Assembly (NCBI RefSeq): GCF_020521235.1
Contig: NZ_BLAY01000095.1
Span: 1-39,160, forward strand
Reading direction: 5' to 3'
Length of the DNA stretch: 39,160 nucleotides
Source: Microseira wollei NIES-4236
GTDB lineage: Bacteria > Cyanobacteriota > Cyanobacteriia > Cyanobacteriales > Aerosakkonemataceae
The stretch's first letter is position 1. Every line of letters starts with the position of its first letter. Position numbers and translations under genes: made by a program. Below are positions 9,305-15,393 of this stretch, in pieces. The notes beneath the pieces are model-generated. The model was not told where the DNA came from. It made no database searches and saw only the letters and a program-made list of their open reading frames with translations.

Positions 9305-9688
9305 TCATGACCACAGCCGCTGAACTGGATAAGCATCAAATGCCCCATCGCGACTAATTAAAACAAGAGAATGATTCATCGCCTGTGCTACCAAAATGCG
9401 ATCGAAAGGATCTCTATGATGTAGAGGAAGATTTGCATACAACTGGATGTCTTCAAATGCAATTGGTAGCAGCTGAATATTAATGTATTGCAATTCCAGC
9501 CGCAGGTCTTGAAATGGTCGATTCAGTTGCAGCTTACCGAGATTAATTTTAATCGAAATTTCCCAAAGGCTGGCAATACTAAAATACCAACCTGTTTTAG
9601 TATCAATCGCTTCTTTTGCTTTACTACTTAGATTGGAATCGCCAAGCAAATACCAAAGAAAGGCATGAGTATCTAAAAGGAATTCCAT
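9305..9688 (-). CDS. PIN-domain (VapC-type) toxin
   Basis: A 127-residue PIN ribonuclease-like protein. The acidic metal-binding residues are in place: D6 (LLDTHAFLW), E43 (SLWEISIK), D93/D96 (HHRDPFDRILVAQA) and D114 (ISRDGAF). VapC toxins cleave tRNA or rRNA; the target here is unknown. It begins 1 bp after the stop of the upstream antitoxin gene, so the two are one operon. Confidence 0.93.
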   Translation of the reverse strand: MEFLLDTHAFLWYLLGDSNLSSKAKEAIDTKTGWYFSIASLWEISIKINLGKLQLNRPFQDLRLELQYINIQLLPIAFEDIQLYANLPLHHRDPFDRILVAQAMNHSLVLISRDGAFDAYPVQRLWS

Positions 9689-9689
9689 G

Positions 9690-9911
9690 TTACATATATT
9701 CCTTTAGATCTTCGAGTGGTTGCTCGAAATCATCAGACATAACGATCTGACCAGCCCAACTACCATAACCGTGAAGTCGTTCAGGTTGTTCTTGAGATGA
9801 TTCAGGTTTTGTGTATTTTTCAATTAAATATTCTGCATAATGCAGTATCTCTTTTTTTAAAGATTCTGGCATTTTGAGGATGGTTTGAAAAATTTCTATA
9901 TCAATAGTCAT
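9690..9911 (-). CDS. Antitoxin, DUF2281-like, partner of PIN toxin
   Basis: A 73-residue acidic protein. Its N-terminus (FQTILKMPESLKKEILHYAEYLIEKY) matches the DUF2281 antitoxin pattern. The C-terminal part (GSWAGQIVMSDDFEQPLEDLKEYM) looks like the toxin-binding tail seen with PIN toxins. Located immediately 5' of the toxin gene, which supports the assignment more than sequence alone. Confidence 0.85.
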   Translation of the reverse strand: MTIDIEIFQTILKMPESLKKEILHYAEYLIEKYTKPESSQEQPERLHGYGSWAGQIVMSDDFEQPLEDLKEYM

Positions 9912-10064
9912 GATTTCTGTGCAATTTTTACTAGGTCACATTCACGTATTATACCGTAATTGCAATCCGAAGGTGCGGCGATCGCTCTTTCCCAAAGCAA
10001 CACTAAACGCCGATCGATGTTGGGTTTCGTTCCAAGGTCCCAACCTACGGGAGAGCAGCGATCG

Positions 10065-10538
10065 CTACAGCGTCCAATCTTCGATGGAGAGTCCGGGAAC
10101 TTGACCAAAGTCTCGTTGGTTGCGAGTGACAATGGTAGCACCGATGGACAAGGCAATGGCTGCAATTCGCATATCTTTTTGCAGGCGATTTTTCCGTAAG
10201 GGTGGGTTATCTTTTAACAGTTTCTTGAGACAAGTATCAGCTTCGGGTGTAAAGTCCAGTAACTCAATAGTTTGGAGATATTTTACTGTTGTCCAAAGTT
10301 GTGAATAGAGTGCAGGTAGGTTATGCACTTGGGAAGGATCGTTAATTCTGACAACCCAGCCATTGAAGAGTTCTTGAACAGTGATAATCGTAACGGCAAA
10401 TGGATGCTTTGCCGCCTTAGCAGTAAGTTGGGGATGATTGTAGAGAATCAGTGAAACGCAATCGGTATCTTTGAATATATCGACACACTTTCGATCGCCT
10501 CTACAGGTAATAGGAAGGATCGACTTCCGAGTCATCAT
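10065..10538 (-). CDS. PIN-domain (VapC-type) toxin
   Basis: A 157-residue PIN protein with acidic residues at D26 (KDTDCVSL), E56 (VQELFNGW), D122 (QKDMRIAAIAL) and D143 (TRNQRDFGQVPG). The family normally starts a few residues before the first Asp (as in M-x-LLDTD). Here the N-terminal 25 residues (MMTRKSILPITCRG...) are unusual and overlap the antitoxin gene by 38 bp, and the first strand reads DIFKDTD rather than LLDTD. The start may be wrong or the 5' end mutated. Activity uncertain, family clear. Confidence 0.85.
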   Translation of the reverse strand: MMTRKSILPITCRGDRKCVDIFKDTDCVSLILYNHPQLTAKAAKHPFAVTIITVQELFNGWVVRINDPSQVHNLPALYSQLWTTVKYLQTIELLDFTPEADTCLKKLLKDNPPLRKNRLQKDMRIAAIALSIGATIVTRNQRDFGQVPGLSIEDWTL

Positions 10539-10881
10539 CTGAGGTGCGTTCGGCGCGAATTGACTCCATAATTGCTACAAAATCAGCATCGTCTTTAAAC
10601 ACACCTGCAAATTTCATCCAATTAGGTTCTGAAGTCTGAATTGGTACGTTCCATGTAATCGCTTCAATATTTTTTAGCCGTTCTAAAAAGGTAGCTTGAA
10701 TTTGTGCGTTCGCGATAGCGATGCGGAGCATTATCGCGGCTTCTCGTGTTTCTGCTTTGACTCGACAGTCGGGAAACTCTCTAACAGATGCCGCAACTTG
10801 CCCCGATGTGAGTGATTCTAGCAAGAGCGTCACCTTGAGGTTGTGGAATGGATCGGACTGCGACAACTCTAGGTTCATCAT
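10501..10881 (-). CDS. Putative antitoxin of the adjacent PIN toxin
   Basis: A 126-residue protein upstream of, and overlapping, the PIN toxin gene. The N-terminal part (LKVTLLLESLTSGQVAASVREFPDCRVKAETREAAI) has no family I recognise with certainty. The C-terminus (FAGVFKDDADFVAIMESIRAERTSDDD) resembles antitoxin tails that pair with cyanobacterial VapC proteins. Assignment rests on that tail and gene order. Confidence 0.75.
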   Translation of the reverse strand: MMNLELSQSDPFHNLKVTLLLESLTSGQVAASVREFPDCRVKAETREAAIMLRIAIANAQIQATFLERLKNIEAITWNVPIQTSEPNWMKFAGVFKDDADFVAIMESIRAERTSDDDSEVDPSYYL

Positions 10882-10967
10882 GTTAAAAGATTAATGATGA
10901 TTTTTACCTTTATTGTATCGCAGACATCGATGTTTATGGAAGTTCGCTCATCCCCAAGGTTTGCAAG

Positions 10968-11035
10968 GCGATCGCTCTGTGTCCAATCATCGCATTGTCA
11001 TGATGGAAATGGATAAGATTGTGAGTGAAAAAAGA
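10968..11035. repeat. Dispersed repeat R, copy 1
   Basis: GCGATCGCTCTGTGTCCAAT followed by CATCGCATTGTCATGATGG and GATAAGATTGTGAGTGAAAA. Related copies are at 11953-11994, 12021-12089, 13279-13315 and 14494-14564. The 12021 copy ends at the start codon of the phd-like gene, so this unit may be a stranded promoter/leader. The rest of the 10882-11130 gap shows nothing else. Confidence 0.8.
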
Positions 11036-11130
11036 TTTTGGTTAACGTGCTTCAACCTAATTTAGAAGGAAAGGCGATCGTTATCCGTGCAAGCATTGTA
11101 ATGCTTGGGAGTCTGCTGTGAAAAGTCAGG

Positions 11131-11595
11131 TCATGGCTCATTGACTTCAGGTGTCACTAATTCCTGCGGATGTACAACTGTAATGCTTGACGTGACTGTA
11201 AAATCACTTGGATTGAAGGTCAAAAGATGTGTAATTCCACCTGCAAGCATGACGGCAATGAGACGGGCATCATGAGTACGTTTACCCATAACTTTGCCAT
11301 TTGTGACCAACTCTAACCAATTGGGAAAAATCTGTGGGGATTCTTCTATCAATGGGAAGCGATTAAGAAGCTCGTCTATTATGTTTCGCGTTTTTGAAGT
11401 AGTCCATCCTAAGCCATTTACTTCAACTGGTCGTGTGGCAACTACCCAAAGTTCAATCAATACTTGCGCTGTCAAAAAACATTCATTCCCTTGGTTTAGT
11501 AAATGATATACTGCTTCTGTAGCAAGATGATGTTGCAGATCCGAAGTGTTACAAAAACGCAAGACAACATTGGTATCTAGCAGATATCTTGTCAT
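11131..11595 (-). CDS. PIN-domain (VapC-type) toxin
   Basis: A 154-residue PIN protein with D7 (YLLDTNVVLRF), E48 (AQVLIELWVVA), D109 (KRTHDARLIAVM) and D131 (FNPSDF), the complete acidic set. The start overlaps the stop of the antitoxin gene by 4 bp, the usual translational coupling in TA operons. RNA target unknown. Confidence 0.92.
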   Translation of the reverse strand: MTRYLLDTNVVLRFCNTSDLQHHLATEAVYHLLNQGNECFLTAQVLIELWVVATRPVEVNGLGWTTSKTRNIIDELLNRFPLIEESPQIFPNWLELVTNGKVMGKRTHDARLIAVMLAGGITHLLTFNPSDFTVTSSITVVHPQELVTPEVNEP

Positions 11596-11840
11596 TCTTC
11601 GTAAATCAGATCGCGGCTAAAGGCTTCATCAGGTAAGCTTACACTTGTTGTAGGGAGTTGAGCAATCCAATCGCGGAACTCCCTAGCTCGTTCTGCTGCT
11701 GTTGCCGTTTGCCAAAAGGGAACAAAAGATGATGTAATCCGATCGGAACCAGACTCAATTAAGGTGATGAAATCAGCAATTTTCTTAAGTTGGTCTTCGT
11801 TTAATCTGTCTAATTCCTGTTTAAGCTTTTCTCGCAGCAT
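11592..11840 (-). CDS. Antitoxin partner of PIN toxin
   Basis: Start placed at the ATG giving MLREKLKQELDRLNEDQLKKIADFITLIE; a longer frame reaches 11975 but that part reads through HIP1 and repeat sequence and looks non-coding. The 82-residue protein has a helical N-terminus and a C-terminal segment (PFWQTATAAERAREFRDWIAQLP) seen in cyanobacterial VapC partners. It overlaps the toxin start by 4 bp. Confidence 0.85.
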   Translation of the reverse strand: MLREKLKQELDRLNEDQLKKIADFITLIESGSDRITSSFVPFWQTATAAERAREFRDWIAQLPTTSVSLPDEAFSRDLIYEE

Positions 11841-11952
11841 AACTGATGGTTGGGTAAAAGCATGTTTATTATATTGTAATCGATCTAATCGACCCACGAT
11901 GTGCGATACGTGAGTAGCGCATCCCTCAGTGCGATCGCCAAGCTTGTCGTAA

Positions 11953-11994
11953 GCGATCGCTCCGTGTCCAATCATCTCATTGGCATGGTGGAAA
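11953..11994. repeat. Dispersed repeat R, copy 2
   Basis: GCGATCGCTCCGTGTCCAAT followed by CATCTCATTGGCATGGTGG; truncated after about 42 bp compared with copies 1, 3 and 5. Confidence 0.75.
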
Positions 11995-12020
11995 GGGTGT
12001 GCCTTGCCTTTTGCTTATGG

Positions 12021-12089
12021 GCGATCGCTCTTTGTCTAATCATCGGATTATCATACTAGAAATACAGTAAGATTGTGAACGGTCAAAAA
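12021..12089 (+). promoter_or_regulatory. Dispersed repeat R, copy 3: leader of the Phd-like gene
   Basis: GCGATCGCTCTTTGTCTAAT, then CATCGGATTATCATACTAG and GTAAGATTGTGAACGGTC, ending directly at the ATG at 12090. As the only copy placed in front of a gene, it suggests that the R family descends from the promoter/leader of such TA operons. TATCATACT is a possible -10; no start site is proven. Confidence 0.55.
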
Positions 12090-12320
12090 ATGTCACAAAT
12101 TACCACGACTGAATTACCCCAAACCCTCCAGACTCTATTTATAGAGGTCGAACGTACCAAAACCCCTCTCACTGTCATTCATGAAGGAAAACCATTAGTG
12201 ATTATTTATCCTGCGATCGCGCCAGCTCCACGCCCTGCATTTGGCGCAATGAAAGGAAGCGGTGAAATATTAGGAGATTTAATTGCTCCTGTTGCCCAAC
12301 CGTGGGAAGTTTTAGAATGA
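12090..12320 (+). CDS. Phd/YefM-type antitoxin
   Basis: A 76-residue protein (MSQITTTELPQTLQTLFIEVERTKTPLTVIHEGKPLVIIYP) with the Phd/YefM fold pattern: N-terminal DNA-binding part with the EGKPLVII strand, then a toxin-binding tail. An in-frame GTG 15 bp upstream is possible, but the ATG directly after the leader repeat fits better. Its stop overlaps the start of a PIN toxin reading frame by 4 bp (ATGA). The toxin is broken, so this is an orphan antitoxin. Confidence 0.88.
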   Translation: MSQITTTELPQTLQTLFIEVERTKTPLTVIHEGKPLVIIYPAIAPAPRPAFGAMKGSGEILGDLIAPVAQPWEVLE

Positions 12321-12462
12321 AACTTTTACTAGATACTCACATTTGGCGCAAGGTATTTACTTGGCGACTCACGCCTATCGCTCCAACTTCAGACGGCGAT
12401 CGCTCATCAGAAAAAAGAATTTGCGATCGCGCAAGCGTTATGGAAGTATATCGCACTGGTTA
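12317..12462 (+). pseudogene. PIN toxin remnant, frameshifted and truncated
   Basis: Starts MKLLLDTHIW, a normal PIN N-terminus, then loses frame around 12347. In another frame the sequence continues RYLLGDSRLSLQLQTAIAHQ and EFAIAQALWKYIALV, matching the next PIN segment, then homology fades with no further acidic motifs. Frameshift plus 3' loss means no active toxin. The stretch 12395-12430 is also the source of a 36-bp repeat found twice more nearby. Confidence 0.88.
12395..12430. repeat. 36-bp HIP1-bounded repeat, copy A
   Basis: GGCGATCGCTCATCAG then AAAAAAGAATTTGCGATCGC, bounded by HIP1 octamers. Here it is part of the PIN toxin remnant (coding AIAHQKKEFAIA). Copies B (13177-13212) and C (14445-14480) stand outside any gene. 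Confidence 0.9.
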
Positions 12463-12543
12463 GGATGCGATCGCTGTTTATGCGTGGTAGTTGCAGCTTT
12501 CTTAGGTATGATGTAGTCTTGTCTTCTCTAGATCTGCGGCATA

Positions 12544-12888
12544 ATGGCCAAATTACCAGACCAAACTTTAACTACTATCTTTTACTTGCAGCGACGGTTG
12601 GTAGAACTGATCGATGAAGCCAAAGCTACTGAGTTTGCTCTATTTGAACGGTTTGGCGAGAATGAGGAAACCCTGCCCGAATTAGACCAAATGCAAAGCA
12701 GTGTCGAGAGACTCAGAATGCCTTACTCGCGTTTACATACCTTGGCACTTGGGATAGCTGAATACCAGCCGATGGCGACCGATGCTATGCTAAACTTATT
12801 AGCTCAAACCATTGAACAGACTGAGGCATTGATCGGTGCTGTCGAGGCAAGCATTTCTGAAACCAAACAAAATTGGAATTTGCCATGA
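12544..12888 (+). CDS. Hypothetical protein, first gene of an overlapping pair
   Basis: A 114-residue mostly helical protein of no family I recognise. Residues 20-55 and 85-112 look like amphipathic helices (LVELIDEAKATEFALFERFG; LNLLAQTIEQTEALIGAVEA). The stop overlaps the ATG of the next gene by 4 bp, so the two are translationally coupled. Size, coupling and surroundings would suit a toxin-antitoxin-like pair, but no catalytic motif is visible and that is a guess. Confidence 0.7.
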   Translation: MAKLPDQTLTTIFYLQRRLVELIDEAKATEFALFERFGENEETLPELDQMQSSVERLRMPYSRLHTLALGIAEYQPMATDAMLNLLAQTIEQTEALIGAVEASISETKQNWNLP

Positions 12889-13091
12889 ATCAACAATCTC
12901 AAATACCCGATCCCCAGACGAGAGCGCGAAGTGTGGCTAGGTGGCGCGAAGTTAACCAACAGATCGACTTGCTTACACTCCAGCTTGATGAATTAATTGC
13001 GATGGTAGAATCTGGTGTGCGGGAGCAACGTTTAGTTAGACTTCAGGGTAAAGGTAAAGATCGAGCAGCAACAGAAACTATTAAAGAGTAA
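12885..13091 (+). CDS. Hypothetical small protein, second gene of the pair
   Basis: A 68-residue protein starting at the ATG that overlaps the upstream stop (MNQQSQIPDPQTRARSVARW). It continues with a helix rich in Gln/Leu/Asp (REVNQQIDLLTLQLDELIAM) and a basic tail (GKGKDRAATETIKE). Family not recognised. The coupling to the 12544 gene suggests the products work together. Confidence 0.65.
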   Translation: MNQQSQIPDPQTRARSVARWREVNQQIDLLTLQLDELIAMVESGVREQRLVRLQGKGKDRAATETIKE

Positions 13092-13176
13092 GTTATGGTG
13101 TGGGCGATCGCCGCTCTTTATGCCTGCTGTTGCGATCGCGCAGCGGAAGGGAGGCATATCGCATAACGTGTTGTAG

Positions 13177-13212
13177 GCGATCGCTCATCAGAAAAAAGAA
13201 TTTGCGATCGCG
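13177..13212. repeat. 36-bp HIP1-bounded repeat, copy B
   Basis: Same sequence as copy A inside the PIN toxin remnant. The following bases to about 13245 still resemble copy A's downstream flank (both reach GGTTAGG), so this is a longer, more decayed toxin fragment. Confidence 0.85.
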
Positions 13213-13278
13213 CAGCTAGCGGCAAGGCAATATCACAATGGTTAGGCAGCGATCGCGATAGCGAGCGGAGCATTATCG

Positions 13279-13315
13279 CTACCTGTTCAATCATCGCATT
13301 GATATAGTGTAAATG
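13279..13315. repeat. Dispersed repeat R, copy 4 (degenerate)
   Basis: CTACCTGTTCAATCATCGCA then TTGATATAGTGTAAAT; the most diverged of the five R copies. Confidence 0.55.
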
Positions 13316-13395
13316 GCTCAACCTACGAGATAGCAGTGAATTAACTATGGTATGATTGATAAATAACAATTAATTTATAACATGAGTGTGAGGAA

Positions 13396-13842
13396 GTGAT
13401 TCCAGAATTTGATGAAAATGGCAATCTACCACCAGGAGTTCATTTTTGCGAATGGGAGGAGTTTAATGAGAGATTTAATACAAATCTTAGAAGACAGAAT
13501 ATGATAAATGGGTTGGAACTAGCAATGACTCAGTTGAAAGCAGCAGGTTGTAGGACTATTTATATTAATGGTAGTTTTGTTACTATTGAACCAAACCCTA
13601 ACGATTTTGATGCTTGTTACGATCGCGAAACTGTAGACATGAATAATCTGAGAGTTAATGCTCCTCGATTGTTTAATCATTATGACCGAAATGCTCAAAA
13701 AGCCAAATATAAAGGCGAGATTTTCCCAGCGGATCAACCCGTAGGTAATTACGGAGATAATTCTTTTGAGTTTTTTCAAAAGGATAGAAATAAAAATAAG
13801 AAAGGAATCATAGCAATAGATTTAATGAGGTGGTCACCATGA
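13396..13842 (+). CDS. Putative nucleotidyltransferase-fold protein (DUF6932-like), possible toxin
   Basis: A 148-residue protein with a minimal nucleotidyltransferase signature: G59-S60 in YINGSFVTIEPNPNDFD, the D70-x-D72 pair about ten residues later, and a possible third Asp (D142 in GIIAIDLMRW) on a later strand. This is the hG[GS]...DhD layout of MNT/AbiEii/MenT-type enzymes, and the sequence recalls the DUF6932 family. The start is a GTG with a GAGG only two bases upstream, so the true start is uncertain. Its stop overlaps the ATG of an XRE-type gene by 4 bp. A toxin-antitoxin or abortive-infection role is inferred from fold signature plus partner; nucleotide transfer is untested. Confidence 0.75.
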   Translation: MIPEFDENGNLPPGVHFCEWEEFNERFNTNLRRQNMINGLELAMTQLKAAGCRTIYINGSFVTIEPNPNDFDACYDRETVDMNNLRVNAPRLFNHYDRNAQKAKYKGEIFPADQPVGNYGDNSFEFFQKDRNKNKKGIIAIDLMRWSP

Positions 13843-14357
13843 TTAAAAATGAATTACAGTATGAAGTTAGTCAAGAATGGGTAGAAAAATTCACAAAAAC
13901 TCTAGCAGCGATGGAGCAGGATGAAGAAGCAAAAAGAAAGGACTTTCTCAAATGGGATGCAAGTAGAGGTGCAATACAATGCCATTTGGATCAGTTAAAT
14001 GAAGAAATAGCTGAATATGAAAGATTGATTAATTGTGATAAGAGCGAGCCGATCGAAATTGTAGTTGAGAATTTGAATAAACTGCCAGATGCTTTAATTA
14101 AAGCCCGGATCGCCGCCAAAATGAGTGAAAAAGAATTAGCTGAAATGCTAGGAATTGACGAAAATCGGATTAAGGAGCATGAGGCTAAAAATTATCAAAC
14201 AGCTAGTTTTGTGGAAATACTTGATATTAGCTTTGCTTTGGGGTTGGAGTTTAAAACGGCTGTGATGCAGGTAGATTTTGAGCAAATAGAGGAACTTAAA
14301 GAAAGTGCAAAAAAATGGCATGAACAAAGAAGGAAAATGTCAAGTAAAGCATCTTAA
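13839..14357 (+). CDS. XRE-type HTH protein, candidate antitoxin
   Basis: Start taken at the ATG overlapping the upstream stop (MIKNELQYEVSQEW), giving 172 residues. The N-terminal half (10-65) is charged and probably a helical hairpin. The C-terminal half holds a Cro/CI-type helix-turn-helix around residues 85-137 (LIKARIAAKMSEKELAEMLG, then IDENRIKEHEAKNYQ). Gene order (effector first, HTH protein second) resembles HigBA-type modules. Likely autorepressor and antitoxin of the NTase-like protein, by inference. Confidence 0.82.
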   Translation: MIKNELQYEVSQEWVEKFTKTLAAMEQDEEAKRKDFLKWDASRGAIQCHLDQLNEEIAEYERLINCDKSEPIEIVVENLNKLPDALIKARIAAKMSEKELAEMLGIDENRIKEHEAKNYQTASFVEILDISFALGLEFKTAVMQVDFEQIEELKESAKKWHEQRRKMSSKAS

Positions 14358-14604
14358 AAAAATATGATTGTCAAAACAAAGTGCTGAATATGTCGGGTTT
14401 GTTGGCTGTGAATTAGATCGGGAGGCGATCGCTCTTTTATTTTAGGCGATCGCTCATCAGAAAAAAGAATTTGCGATCGCCTAGCGTGTCGTAGGCGATC
14501 GCTCTGTCTCCAATCATCCCATTGGCATGGTGGAAATAGATAAGATTGTGAGTGAAAAAAGAGGTTGGGTTTACTTGCGTTAAACCAACCTATAACATCA
14601 GTGT
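14358..14604. other. Gap with PIN-derived repeat C and repeat R copy 5
   Basis: No gene. Copy C of the 36-bp repeat (14445-14480) is followed 14 nt later by R copy 5 (14494-14564: GCGATCGCTCTGTCTCCAAT...AAGATTGTGAGTGAAAAAAG). R copy 5 is the longest match to R copy 1. Confidence 0.8.
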
Positions 14605-15048
14605 TCACTCTTTATTTTGGTGTTTTTTTTCAAAAACTACAGTTCCACTAATCAAATCATGAAGTGCCTGACTCTTCTCAGTGAAGGGAACTGGAAGAAA
14701 GTCAGCCAGAGCTAATAACGTGAAGAATACAAAAGCAAAATACCTTCCTGTTGCCCTGCCAAAAGATATTTTATTTTGATTTAGGTCAGATACAGTAAGC
14801 CCAAAGGCTCTTTTACCTAGCGTAGCCTGTCTAGGAGAACTATGATTGATCGAGTGGTAAAGCCAACCCACAACGATCAATATCAAAAAACCTAGTTGAT
14901 CGCTGGCTTCAGAACTGGTCGTAATGCTTGTCAATAACGCTGAAAAAAACACCAATAGTAACGCATAGACGATTGAGGCTAAGACAAACCAGATAACCAA
15001 GTCAAGGAGAAAAGCTAAGAAACGCTTTCCAATGTTTGCATACTGCAT
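14605..15048 (-). CDS. RDD-family membrane protein
   Basis: Start taken at the ATG giving MQYANIGKRFLAFLLDLVIW, the usual RDD opening; a longer frame to 15156 adds 36 unlikely residues. The 147-residue protein has the R-x-x-A-x-x-x-D pattern in helix 1 (RFLAFLLD), further hydrophobic segments (IWFVLASIVYALLLVFF; LGFLILIVVGWLYH; FAFVFFTLLALADF), the QATLGKRAFGLTV loop after helix 2 and the closing ALHDLISGTVV. Function of the family is largely unknown. Confidence 0.9.
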   Translation of the reverse strand: MQYANIGKRFLAFLLDLVIWFVLASIVYALLLVFFSALLTSITTSSEASDQLGFLILIVVGWLYHSINHSSPRQATLGKRAFGLTVSDLNQNKISFGRATGRYFAFVFFTLLALADFLPVPFTEKSQALHDLISGTVVFEKKHQNKE

Positions 15049-15320
15049 TTCTAAAATCCTTAATGGCTGAACACAGACATAAAGCTTCACGATACTGCCC
15101 TTACCAATAGCTTGAGCGGCATAACTATTAATTAGACTGCAACTGCGGTCTAGCACACCATTACAAGATATAAAACGGTAAGCGTTTAATCACTAAACTT
15201 ATGCTTTAATATTCTTCACCATAATCATTTCTGAATCCAGAATTTGTGTAAATTTCAACTGTTTAATTTTGCCGATAATTTTACCTAAAATTCAGTATTT
15301 TTAATCTAATTTAATCTAAA

Positions 15321-15340
15321 AATGTACTAGAATGTACTAA
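15321..15340. promoter_or_regulatory. Direct repeat AATGTACTA upstream of the NB-ARC gene
   Basis: Two copies of AATGTACTA (15321-15329, 15331-15339) one base apart, preceded by a doubled TTTAATCTAA, in the AT-rich 70 bp before the STAND gene. A possible regulator site or promoter element; no family assignable. Confidence 0.35.
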
Positions 15341-15393
15341 AAAGCCGGAAAAGTAAGCTATAATACACAAAACGATCGCGTTTCTCAGAACAG

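Larger units (their letters stand above)
13092..13395. other. Gap with repeat scars
   Basis: No gene. It holds a GCGATCGCGCAGCGGAAGG-GAGGCATATCGC element (13132-13161, a dispersed cyanobacterial sequence also seen near 30062 and 34793), repeat copy B at 13177-13212 and repeat R copy 4 at 13279-13315. The promoter of the following pair is probably in the AT-rich 13345-13385. Confidence 0.7.
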
